Source: Wallemia ichthyophaga EXF-994 (Eukaryota; Basidiomycota; Wallemiomycetes; Wallemiales; Wallemiaceae). Taken from it: a stretch of DNA of 64,000 nucleotides. A model generated the notes under the pieces. It saw nothing but the letters and a program-made list of their open reading frames with translations, was not told the origin of the DNA and ran no database searches. Numbering within the stretch: position 1 is the stretch's first letter; each line of letters opens with the position of its first letter. Below are positions 43,150 to 52,646 of this stretch, piece by piece. The DNA lies in the NCBI RefSeq assembly GCF_000400465.1, contig NW_008806274.1:729588-793587 (forward strand), in the 5' to 3' direction. The position numbers and the translations under genes were made by a program.

Positions 43150-43981
43150 GTATCGGAATATTCGAAACCTAGATTGAAGGAATAGCGGAGCATGTACCAA
43201 AGTGACTTGTTCGTATTGCAGACACAAGCAAATGTCGTCGTACTGAGCGAACAGCTCTTAATCTTGATCAGTTAGACCGACATGAACGAATTAGAGATGT
43301 TGAAGTGTCGGAAAGACGTCTGTGAGTTCAGCGAGGCTGAGATAATTCAAGGGGGCGATGGAAGACATGTCCTAAAGATGCTGGAGAAAGTGAGGAATTG
43401 GGAGCACTGCGCGGTGAGCTCGTTGAGTGTGTCGGAGGAAGGGACCATGCTCACGGCGTCTTCTGGCAATGTTACCCGGTTGAGCTTGGAATAGTCTGTG
43501 TTAGTTAGTCCGCATGTGTATCTTGGGGAGTTATCCATGCGCATGTCGAGAGTGAGTGTGGAGAGGTGCGGGAGGCGTGAGATGCCATGTGAAAGGTCAA
43601 TTAGAGCACCTATTTGGGCATTTATGAAGAAATTGAATCCTCTTTTAACTTGTGCTTGAAAGTGACACTTGCGCCAATTGTATGTTTTAGATACTTAACT
43701 GTCTTTTCAGAGCTGAGAAAGTCGATCAGGTTGTCAATCTAACCAATATTTCCAGTCGATATAAATGTTTCATGGTCAAATTAAATTAAGGCGCAGTGAA
43801 TGTGTACCAGAGGATAGACTGGCAGATCTGTTGAGTCTTCTGGGAGTTGCGGGAGGTTGCTGAGCTTAAATGTGTGAATTTTATGGTTATTCTTGTCCAG
43901 AGTGGATGTCTGCTGAGCCCAGCGAACTTTTGCCTTCACTTTAGACATTCTAGGTGCAAGTAAACAAAGGGAGCGATGCAA
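43150..43981 (-). pseudogene. Broken LRR/F-box-like gene
   Basis: The minus strand reads as one protein cut by at least four stops and two frameshifts. Part 1: VRWAQQTSTLDKNNHKIHTF, then PLVHIHCALI stop FDHETFISTGNIG stop IDNLIDFLSSEKTVKYLKHT. After a shift at an A-run near 43648: INAQIGALIDLSHGISRLPH, LSTLTLDMRMDNSPRY. After another shift at a C-run near 43351: LNYLSLAELTDVFPTLQHL stop FVHVGLTDQD stop ELFAQYDD. Spacing of Leu in LPHLSTLTLDM and LNYLSLAEL suggests leucine-rich repeats of fungal F-box proteins, but no F-box is visible. Clearly non-functional as it stands. Confidence 0.55.
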
Positions 43982-44044
43982 TGTAGAATTGCGATATAGT
44001 AATACAATCTAGCAATACATAAGTCTATAAAAAGGCATTGTTAC

Positions 44045-44693
44045 TTAACCAAGGATCGTGATTTGCTGATAAACCAAAGAAGGCAGGCTTGTTCTGAGTT
44101 CATCGCCCAGATCACAGACTTGGTCGTATAGATGGTGCAGTTGCTGCTTATCGTGTGTATCTAGCTTCTGTCCAAGCTTTTTATCAACGACCGGCACAAC
44201 AATCTTCTTTGTCTTCTGTTCAGTGTATCTGATGAGGTTATTGATCTCACTGTAATTGAAAATTGTAGTGTTCTTCATGTTGAATCTGCTCAATTCGCCA
44301 CTAGCACTTTCAATTACGCTATTCAGCTGCTCCAGTAGGCTATTCATCACTCTAACATCTCCAGACGCGCTAATATCCTCAAGTTCGCTCAACGCCTGCG
44401 TGTAGTTGTTATTCAGATCGATATTTCTCACTATCTCCGCTATCGATAGTTCCCGTGGAGGCGTTGTTGTGGTATTGGTGGCGGTATTATTGAGAGCGAT
44501 TGGTGTAATAGTTGTACCCTGTTTTTCACCCTGAATACCCTCTGTATTTCCCATTACTTCTTTAACCAAAGGCTGAGCAAAAGCAGTGGCTATTTGAGTA
44601 TCAGCAATTAGGCATTACGGCACCACTGATCCACCCACCTGCAATTGCAATCGCAAATGCACTAAAAATTAACCCTATTTTATTCAGCAACAT
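44045..44693 (-). CDS. Predicted secreted protein, 199 aa, function unknown
   Basis: Exons 44693-44639 and 44589-44045. The first exon supplies a signal peptide: MLLNKIGLIFSAFAIAIAAT then AFAQ, with a good AxA cleavage site. The mature part has an Asn/Thr-rich linker (LNNTATNTTTT, possible N- and O-glycosylation) and a helical domain (IVRNIDLNNNYTQALSELED, LLEQLNSVIESA, QLHHLYDQVCDLGDEL). One Cys only. Without the first exon the frame would start inside the mature protein. No family recognised. Confidence 0.65.
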
Positions 44694-44941
44694 GGTTGTA
44701 CTTGTGTAAGATACTAAACATTGTTTCCGAATTTGGGCGCAGTGAGGCTGCGGAATTTAGCAAAATGACGTGATGGGTGTAGAGGTATAAAACACACCAA
44801 ATAATACTTCCACTCCCAATCCCACTCAGTGACATATATTTTTCTGTTCCTCGCCACTCCAATCTGTCAGTCTTATTTTTATTCGTACCTGGTGCTATTT
44901 ATACCATGGCCAAGATGATCTTCATATATCGTCATACAACA

Positions 44942-47439
44942 CTAATCCAATCTCGGCTGCTTGTTTTGCTGCTTAATCTCTCCAGTGTCGCTCTTGCGCT
45001 TCCCGAATGTTATCTTGCCACCGAGTTTGAGTCCACCGGCTTGTGCGCCTGCGCCTGTGCCTGTGCTTGTGCTTGCACCTAAACTACCAATGGGTGCGAA
45101 TGTCGACTTGGCGGGCTGCTCTTGCTGCTCCGGTGCCGGACTGCTGCCGACGGGGACGAAAGAGGAGGTGCCATTAGCTTGCGTGTGTTGATTATCTTCT
45201 GGAGGAGCAAGTGTACTAGTGCTAGTGCTTGCAGTTGTATCATCACCTGCCCTATTACCAACACTTTCAACTGCATTCCCACTCCCACCGCTCCTCTTCT
45301 CGAGTCGAGAACCAGCGTCGAACAAAGAATCACTCTGAGGAGCAGCACCTCTATTACCAACAGAGAGCACCATATGTGCTGAACCAGTGGCTTCTCTCCT
45401 AGACTGAAATGCCCCCATGACATTGAGCGGAGTTTCGCCACTAGTCATAGCCATCTGCCTACGTTCCATCTCAATTTGTCTAAGTTTCTTCTCCTGCCCC
45501 TTGGTACCCTGACCTCTACCATGAAATTTATAATTGAGGTATTTCCACGCCTCCTTAGCTGTCTGCGCGCGCCCAGTCTCGTCATGGTACTTGATATCGA
45601 CCGACGGTTTATAATTGCGCTCGAATGCTTCTTTGTCTTCCTGGGCAGAACGTGCGTCGCGCGAGCGCAATTCACGATCACGATCCTGCTGCGACTTGGT
45701 CTCGTCGAGACGGATGCGTTGGCGGTGCTCCTCGCGTACTACCTCTCGCGCGCGCTGGTCAGCGAGGAAATGTAGACTTTCACTCTGCACACGCTCTCGC
45801 TCTCGCTGTTCTGGCGTTAGTGCTTCTATCTGGCCCTGCTGCTTGAGCGACGCGAGGAGTGATCCGAGCCCTTTAGCGTGTGTGGTGTGTGTGGGGGGAT
45901 TTGTGGGTGTGTTTGCGGTGGATTCCTTTTCGAAACCTCCGTCTCCTTGGTAACTTTGTTCTCCTTTCTCCTCCTCCTTCTTTATCCCATCCACATCCTC
46001 AATCGTTACATCCATATCGGCAGCCACGTCGAGGGGTTGGTCACCATCTACACTTAGATCAGGCTCCTTCTTCACACTCACACTCTCATGTACCTCTTGC
46101 GCCTCTTGTTGCGGTGCCATTTGGACAGTACGTATGAATTCACTAGTATCGTCCAACACCAGCGACTTTGCCTTTCCATCGAACTCTTTTTCCGTCTCTT
46201 CACCATTTCTGCGCATATCAATCTCATCCAGCTCGCCAATCTCAGCTGCTATTTCTTCAGGCTTCTTCTGGCGCACCGCCTTGCTCCGCCGCTGCTTATC
46301 TCGCCTCTGCTTCGCCAGGGCTATTTGGAGATCATCGTCATCTATCATGTTGGTGTGTTCAAGGTTGGCACGTTCACGTGGAGCGGGTGGTTTCATTTCT
46401 ACATGTGTACTTGTACTTGTGTCTATCTGCATATCGCCATCGACCACTTCAGCCTTGCGTGTGCTCCTCTTCTTAGTCTTTTTGGTCTTTGGTTTCTTGA
46501 ATCCTACATCACCCTCTTTGAGGAAATCGCTAGGCTGCTCATTCTTCAGATAGTCAAGACTGAGAAGAGTTTTGTTAAGTTTTTCGGTAGGCTGAGTGAG
46601 GGTGGAGTTGTCATGATTATCTGTGGTATTTTTAGAGGTGTGCGCGGTTGCATCACCTAGTCTGAATCCACTATCTGCACCAGCGAGCTCCTCATCATAT
46701 TTACTAAGTAGGGCTGGCTTTTTAGCTGCACCATCAGCTCCAAACTCCTCATCATCTAGACCTGTATACTGACGCGCTTTCACGCCTTTACTCAGCTCCG
46801 CTCTCTCTCTACCCCGTTCATCCTCTGCTAGGTCAAGATTTTGTAGCTCGTCATCGGCGTCGTCGAGCACAGCGCCGTCTTTGAGAGTAAGGATGTGGTC
46901 TTTACCCTCAGCGAAATCATCGACATTGTGACCCACTCTCAGTCCGGAGAGGTGGGATTCGTTGTAGTTGGAATCATCCTGAGTGTACAGGTTGTCTTGC
47001 TCCAATTGCGCCCGCGCTACTCGCTCAGCAGCCTCTTTCTGCTTACGTTTAAGTCGTTTGGCCCATTTCTTTGCATCATCTTCTCCGGTATCCTCACCAA
47101 GCGTTTTACCTTTAAGGCGTTTATTCAGTTGTAGTTTGTTGCGGGTACGCTCGATATTCACTCGCTGCTCTTCACTCTCGCGCTGCTTCTGCTCATCTGC
47201 TTTGAGAGTGGCGTAGTTGGATTCTGCTGACTGTGGGGGTTTTTAGAGGGGGTAAAATATATATAAATAAAAATACGCGCACCTTTTCATTGTTCTGTGA
47301 GCTATTGTCATCTTGAATTGGCTGTGAGAGATGTGAGATGGGAGATGGAGATGAGATGGAGATGCGTCACCTTCAAACCAAGCTTGACACGCATAGCGTT
47401 GGTGTCCTCGAGGGACATTGATTCCGTGGCTTGCGACAT
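44942..47439 (-). CDS. SNU66: U4/U6.U5 tri-snRNP protein SNU66 (SART1)
   Basis: Spliceosome component of the tri-snRNP. Exons 47439-47371, 47321-47283 (39 nt), 47230-44942 give 798 aa. Spliced N-terminus SMSLEDTNAMRVKLGLKPI is the SART1 signature. Then KKWAKRLKRKQ, DDSNYNESHLSGLRVGHNVDDF, LTLKDGAVLDD, ARQYTGLDDEEFG, LLSKYDEEL. The C-terminal half has KEAWKYLNYKFHGRGQGTKGQEKKLRQ, also typical. The 39-nt second exon lies between two short introns. Confidence 0.94.
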
Positions 47440-47521
47440 GCCCTATATACACAGATGATGGACGTAAGAGATAAACAAGTAAATCGTCATGAGTAAAGGA
47501 AGAATACAAAATAAAGATAAA

Positions 47522-48144
47522 TCAGACAACGCCAGGCTTTGGGTCAGCGGTAGTTTCACCAGTGCTGACGGATTGAGCAACATCAATCGAGCCAGTGAAG
47601 GAGCCACCACGCTCTTGGGCCTTTGACTTGTAGTTTCTAATAGCAGAGCGAATAGCGTCTTCAGCGAGCATGGAGCAGTGGAGCTTGACAGGTGGGAGGG
47701 AGAGTTCGCGTGCAATGTCGGTGTTCTTGATAGCACCTGCTTCGTCGAGGGTCAAGCCTCTCACTCTCTCAGTCATGAATGAAGAGGAAGCGATGGCAGA
47801 ACCACAACCGAAAGTCTTGAACTTTACATCAGAGATGAGTCCCTTATCGTCGACCATTATCTGCAGCTTCATAACATCACCGCATGCAGGTGCACCAACG
47901 ACACCAGTACCGACATCCATATCGTTCTTGTTGAGTGAACCGACCTGCCAAGTGTTTTAGTAGATATTCTCATCTTTTACCAGCCAACGCCACTCACGTT
48001 ACGTGGGTTTGAATAATGGTCCATTACGCGTTCATGGTAGAGACGAGCAGTGGATGGTGCAGCCAATGTGCGTGGCTGTAGCTGAATAGCTGGCCTGGCC
48101 ACGCTGGCAATTCTTGTCGAGCTTCTTAATACGTTTGTAAACAT
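47522..48144 (-). CDS. ISU1: Iron-sulfur cluster scaffold ISU1
   Basis: Mitochondrial scaffold on which Nfs1 and frataxin build [2Fe-2S] clusters. Exons 48144-47998 and 47944-47522 give 189 aa. The presequence MFTNVLRSSTRIASVARPAI is followed by YHERVMDHYSNPRNVGSLNK. The three cluster Cys are in GAPACGDVMKLQI, KFKTFGCGSAIASSS and the LPPVKLHCSMLAEDAI block, which also holds the Hsp70 (Ssq1) recognition site. The C-terminal extension after NYKSK is longer than in yeast. Confidence 0.97.
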
Positions 48145-48205
48145 GTTGATTGTTTATGTTGAAGAAGTCACGGGCTACGTCACAGAGTCATATTTTTTGA
48201 AAATT

Positions 48206-48952
48206 TTAATCAATTTCATTATAGAGATCAGCTTGTCCAAATCCGCCGATTACACACATGAGAACCATCCATGTGTTTTTGGTCGTCGGTGGGTTGTTGA
48301 TATTGATCAATGACATAACACCCCTAGCCAATACTCTCAAATTACTAACGAGATTTCCACTAAAATCTTCAGGTCGGCTAGCCATCAAGAAGACTAACCA
48401 ACGCGTTTGCAGATCACCGAGATTCTGGTTTTGTTGTGCATCCTCCACTAAGAAGGTCATTAGAGTGATAGCGGAGACGCAAGTTAGTGATTTTAAAATA
48501 GAAATCTTTGGTTCATGCGATTGATTGTTGATGTAATTGATCCACCCGGATCTATCCTTTTTACCTGGGAACGGCATGTACCCGTGTGGCAAATGGGATA
48601 GTGGGGGTGGCTTAATAGTGGCTATCAGACTCCGGAGTTTCTTGAAGTTTGCTGAATAAGATTGCTGCCATTCTGAGTGAGTGAATGAGTGGCTGCTTGA
48701 TTGGGTATTTGAACCAGCCACTTGGACTCCCTCATACGGATTCAACACGCGTTTCTGATTCGGTATTCTGGCTGCCTCGCGTCTTTTCTGGCGTTGAGCG
48801 TATCACACTCATAATCCCATCACCCACCTCACTGTAAACAGATACTGGGCTCCATCGGCCACCTCTCCACTGAAATCCATTGGCAATTCAGCCACAGGAA
48901 GTACTTGTGCGCCAGTTGAGATATCCTTGCTCTCATCCCGATCACTGCTCAT
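48206..48952 (-). CDS. GEMIN2: SMN-complex protein GEMIN2 (yeast Brr1 relative)
   Basis: Assists assembly of Sm rings on snRNAs. Exons 48952-48833 and 48787-48206 give 233 aa. Supporting blocks: ELPMDFSGEVADGAQYLF near the N-terminus, KRREAARIPNQKRV at the splice junction, LPHGYMPFPGKKDRSGWINYI, TRWLVFLMASRPEDFSGNLVSNLRVLAR, all characteristic of the SIP1 family. A frame-compatible ATG at 48994 would add 14 residues but would sit 3 bp from the divergent ARG8 start. Confidence 0.87.
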
Positions 48953-48997
48953 CGCCGTGTCTGTTGAACAACGTCCACCACCATCCACCACCATATC
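48953..48997. promoter_or_regulatory. 45-bp spacer between divergent GEMIN2 and ARG8 starts
   Basis: Contains a CCACCACCATCCACCACCAT repeat. Shared control region by position only. Confidence 0.4.
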
Positions 48998-50484
48998 ATG
49001 TCTTTGTTCAGGCCATTTAGAAATTCAATTCCCTTTAGGAGTTTATCCACCAACGCCGCCGCCTATATCCACCCCACACACCCAGACTCCCCCCAACCCC
49101 AGGCCACGCACGACAAACTCGCGCGCTACTCTCGCAGTGTTCTCAACACATACGCACGCCCACCAATAATCTTCACCCGCGGAAGTGGTCTCTACCTCTA
49201 CGACTCCCAGCACCGATCCTACCTCGACATGAGCGGCGGTATTGCCGTCAACGCGCTCGGGCACGCTGACGAGGGCGTGGCGAGGGTGATGGGCGAGCAG
49301 GCTGCCAAGCTCGTGCACAACAGCAACCTCTACCACAACGAGTGGTCGGGTGAGCTGGCCCACTTGCTCACCACCCTCACCAAGCTCCATGGCGGTATGG
49401 GCTACCAGCCCAATTCCGCCGACTCGTCCGGCCTCAAAGTCTTCTTGGCCAATTCAGGCACCGAAGCCAACGAGGGTGCCTTGAAGTTCGCCCGTGTCTC
49501 CGGCAAAGCCAGGGCAGAGAAGGTGGGTGTGGATGCCGCGGACAAGAGCGAGCTCGTCTGCTTCCGCAACGCCTTCCACGGCAGAAGTATGGGTGGTTTG
49601 TCCGTCACACCCAACCCCAAATACCAAGACCCTTTCGCACCTCTCATCCCAGGCGTGCGCGTCGGCGATATCAACGACATCCACTCCCTCACCTCCCTCG
49701 TTACCGAGAAGACATGCGGCGTCATCATCGAACCTGTCCAAGGTGAGGGCGGGATACACAATGTGGATGTGGAATTCCTGCAGGCTCTCCGCAGACGCTG
49801 CGACGAGGTCGGTGCTGTGCTCATCTACGACGAGATTCAGGTGTGTGCCGTTTGTGTAGGTGGATAATGACCCTTCTAACTTTGCCTCCAGTGCGGTCTC
49901 TTCAGAAGCACCGACCTCTGGGCCCACTCCGCTCTTCCACCTAACGCACACCCCGATCTCATCACCATGGCGAAGCCACTCGCAAATGGGTTCCCTATCG
50001 GTGCAGTGATGATGCGTGATAGTGTAGCTGAGCATGTGTCGCCTGGTGAGTGGTTGATTTCTTTGCCACACGCGCCATTTAACTCTCTTCAGGCTCCCAC
50101 GGCACCACTTTCGGCGGGTCACCACTATCCACGTGCGTGGCACACCACGTACTCACACGTCTGGCGCAGATGCCCGACTTGAAGGCGCGCGCGGGAGTTC
50201 TGCGCGAGAGGCTCGACGGTCTCGCTGCTGCATACCCCGATGTGGTAAAGTCGCCGGTGCGCGGGAGGGGCTTCCTCCTCGGCCTGCCTTTCCTCAACTC
50301 GGCTCACCCCGCACGCGCACTCACCCTCGCACGCCAACGCGGCCTCCTCATCCTCGTTGCGGGATCAGACGCCGTGCGTATCGTGCCCAGTCTGACCATC
50401 GCTGAGAGCGAGATACATGAAGCTTGCCATGTTCTCGAAGCTGTTCTCGAGGTACTGAGGAGGGAGAGTGAGCATGGCGTGTAG
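48998..50484 (+). CDS. ARG8: Acetylornithine aminotransferase, mitochondrial
   Basis: PLP enzyme that converts N-acetylglutamate semialdehyde to N-acetylornithine in arginine synthesis. Exons 48998-49840, 49892-50045, 50093-50484 give 462 aa. The presequence (MSLFRPFRNSIPFRSLSTNA) is followed by YLDMSGGIAVNALGHA, FLANSGTEANEGALKFAR, CFRNAFHGRSMGGLSVT, IIEPVQGEGGI, LIYDEIQCGLFRS and the Schiff-base Lys in ITMAKPLANGFPIGA. The C-terminal SHGTTFGGSPLS is restored by splicing. Base composition is more GC-rich than its neighbours. Confidence 0.96.
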
Positions 50485-50612
50485 TTGCGTGAGTGGGAAT
50501 GTGAATGCGCAATCCACTGCCCGTTTATATGCTTGTTTGTAATCCATTTTAAAGATAGATTTCGTTTATTTAAACCCACATCACTCTTATCAGCCACAGC
50601 CACACACACACA

Positions 50613-51585
50613 ATGCGCGGTCTGGAACGAGAGAGAAGAGCGAGCGAGCAACGCATGGCGCCAGCCGAGGCAGTCGATCCCGCTATGCCCGTCCACGAGG
50701 GCTACAAGAGCCAATGGGCGCGTTACCGCAACATATATCGTGGCGAGCTCGCGGAGTTTCTCGCGACATTGGTCCTCATAGTAATAGGCGCAGGTGTAAA
50801 TTGCCAGTATACACTACAGAACAGCGGTGTCGCCCTTAGTGTTCCTCTCACCTGGGCGTTTGGTGTGGCTGGCGCAGTCTGGGTGAGTGGCGGCGTCAGC
50901 GGTGGGCATCTCAACCCAGTCATCACCATCTCTCTGGCACTCTTCCGCGGATTTCCTTGGAGGAAAGTCCCCACCTACGTTGTGGCGCAGGTTGTGGGAT
51001 GTTTCACTGGTGCTTGCGTAGCATATGCCAACTACTACTATTCTGTAGATCAGTATGAGCATGGCTTACGCACTATTCACGGTCACACCGCCACAGCTGG
51101 CCTATTCTTCACAATGCCCCAACCATATCTGCCCGCTTTCAACTGCTTTTTCGACGAATTCTTAGGCACCGCTGTGCTCGTTGGTATAGTCTTTGCCCTC
51201 TCTGATAGATCAAACCTCAGCCCTCCACATGGCACAATGCCTTTCGCGCTCTTTCTCACCATCTTTGGTTTGGGTGCTGCCCTAGGCGGTAACACAGCGG
51301 GTGGGTTTAATCCAGCGCGTGACTTGGGTCCTAGACTCATGTGTTGGCTTGTCGGATATGGCGATGAAGTGTGGTCTTTCTTCGGTCAGTATTGGCTTTG
51401 GTGTGGTTGGCTTGCCCCGCTTAGTGGGGGTATCGCTGGGGCTTTAGTTTATGATGTCTTCATTTACTCTGGTACTGATTCACCGATTAACACGTGAGTC
51501 GGCAGTTGTCTCACTTCCACTCTCCCCATTCTCACACACCCACAGCAGCAAACACCCGGATACTCTCGAATCCAGCCACGCTTAG
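50613..51585 (+). CDS. Aquaglyceroporin
   Basis: Membrane channel for glycerol and water. Exons 50613-51493 and 51546-51585 give 306 aa; the short last exon adds a hydrophilic tail SKHPDTLESSHA. Six transmembrane segments are visible. The first pore motif is SGGHLNPVIT, with NPV in place of NPA. The second is GFNPARDLGPR, where the Asp after NPAR is the mark of glycerol-conducting members. The N-terminus is hydrophilic, with RNIYRGELAEFLAT leading into helix 1. In fungi such channels adjust internal glycerol under osmotic stress. Confidence 0.94.
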
Positions 51586-51910
51586 ACTGTTGGCTGTTCA
51601 AAACGGAATTATGTTGCTTGCCAATACCACATTCATGCACAAATGCACATGCACATATCTTCACTATAAACTGCATTTATCAAAGAGTACGAGACAAGTG
51701 AGCTACGATGAGGGTATTTGTGTAGGTTATTAGAATATTCCGTTGGTACCAAGAAAAGTGAAAAAGAGTGATGAAACGAGGGGCTTTCTGAATTTCGTCT
51801 TTCGTCATTCGTTCTGAGGTGGGAGTGAGCGTGTCAAACCAACACCACAGAAACTCCCCACTCACACTAATATGCTGCTGCTGATTTCGTTGTCGTGATT
51901 ATCGTATCAA
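51586..51910. other. Intergenic region between convergent aquaglyceroporin and ATG8
   Basis: 325 bp; 3' UTR sequence with no coding frame of note. Confidence 0.4.
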
Positions 51911-52570
51911 TCAAAATCCAAATGTGTTCTCTCCTGAGTCTGGCGTGTGTGTGAGCTGCGTCTGTATTATACCCCACACTCCACTCACAAGTAACGTATA
52001 AGAAGCCGTCCTCATCTTTGTGCTCATTGTATATTGCACTCATTAGCGCTGCAGTTGGTGGAAGCTCTTCATTAACGAATATGAATATGGCCTGGTGTGG
52101 TAAGTTAGAAGATACACACACACACACCATTCTCACCTTCTCTGGTGCCAGCTTTATTCTCTTTCTGATTACGTAGACGAATTGGCCGACGGTGAGGTCC
52201 TTTGAGGCTGCATGAGCTGTGCAAGCTTTTATACCACAACCAAACCCACAGAAGGTACCAAATATTTTTTCTTATCGATTGTTGGAATGTCTGTTTTATC
52301 TCCTTTCTCGCAAATTACCTGGCGTCATCGTTGAGTCGAGCCGGGTGGATGAATGAGCGCAACACCCACAGGTATTCTGTCTGGATACTTGGATCTAATC
52401 CTCTCAGCTTCAGCTTTGCGTTTCTCTGGAGATGGTTAGTTGTGTAAGTGGTTGTGATTGGTGGCTGCGTATGGTGGATGCGTACCAAATGGATGCTCGT
52501 CCTTGTAGCTTGTTAGCAGTAGCTCATATCACTCACATCACTCCCTCCTCACCTTGAATTTAGATCTCAT
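51911..52570 (-). CDS. ATG8: Autophagy ubiquitin-like protein ATG8
   Basis: Ubiquitin-like modifier joined to phosphatidylethanolamine on autophagosome membranes. Seven exons: 52570-52553 (18 nt), 52501-52486 (16 nt), 52425-52370, 52318-52250, 52199-52137, 52091-51989, 51939-51911, giving 117 aa. Spliced sequence: [20 protein letters not shown], then [80 protein letters not shown] and a final GF. The penultimate Gly with one following residue is the Atg4 processing site. Every junction has GT-AG ends and keeps frame. No single open frame shows the gene except around exon 6. Confidence 0.96.
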
Positions 52571-52646
52571 GACTGTGCGTTATCAACAAAGCGCGGCGTT
52601 GCGAAACGCCTTAGACAATTTATAATAAATACAAAAACTGTGAAAT

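Noticed and set aside
43282..43494. 70-codon plus-strand frame
   Set aside because: It lies over the broken LRR-like gene, whose minus-strand frames are more protein-like.
38700..44700. Transposon or viral insertion as the cause of the gene-poor segment
   Set aside because: No transposase, reverse transcriptase, terminal repeats or target-site duplications were seen.
45122..46660. Several long plus-strand frames opposite SNU66
   Set aside because: Shadows of the charged, GC-skewed SNU66 coding sequence; no family similarity.
49454..50143. 229-codon minus-strand frame opposite ARG8
   Set aside because: Shadow of GC-rich coding sequence; ARG8 motifs lie on the plus strand.
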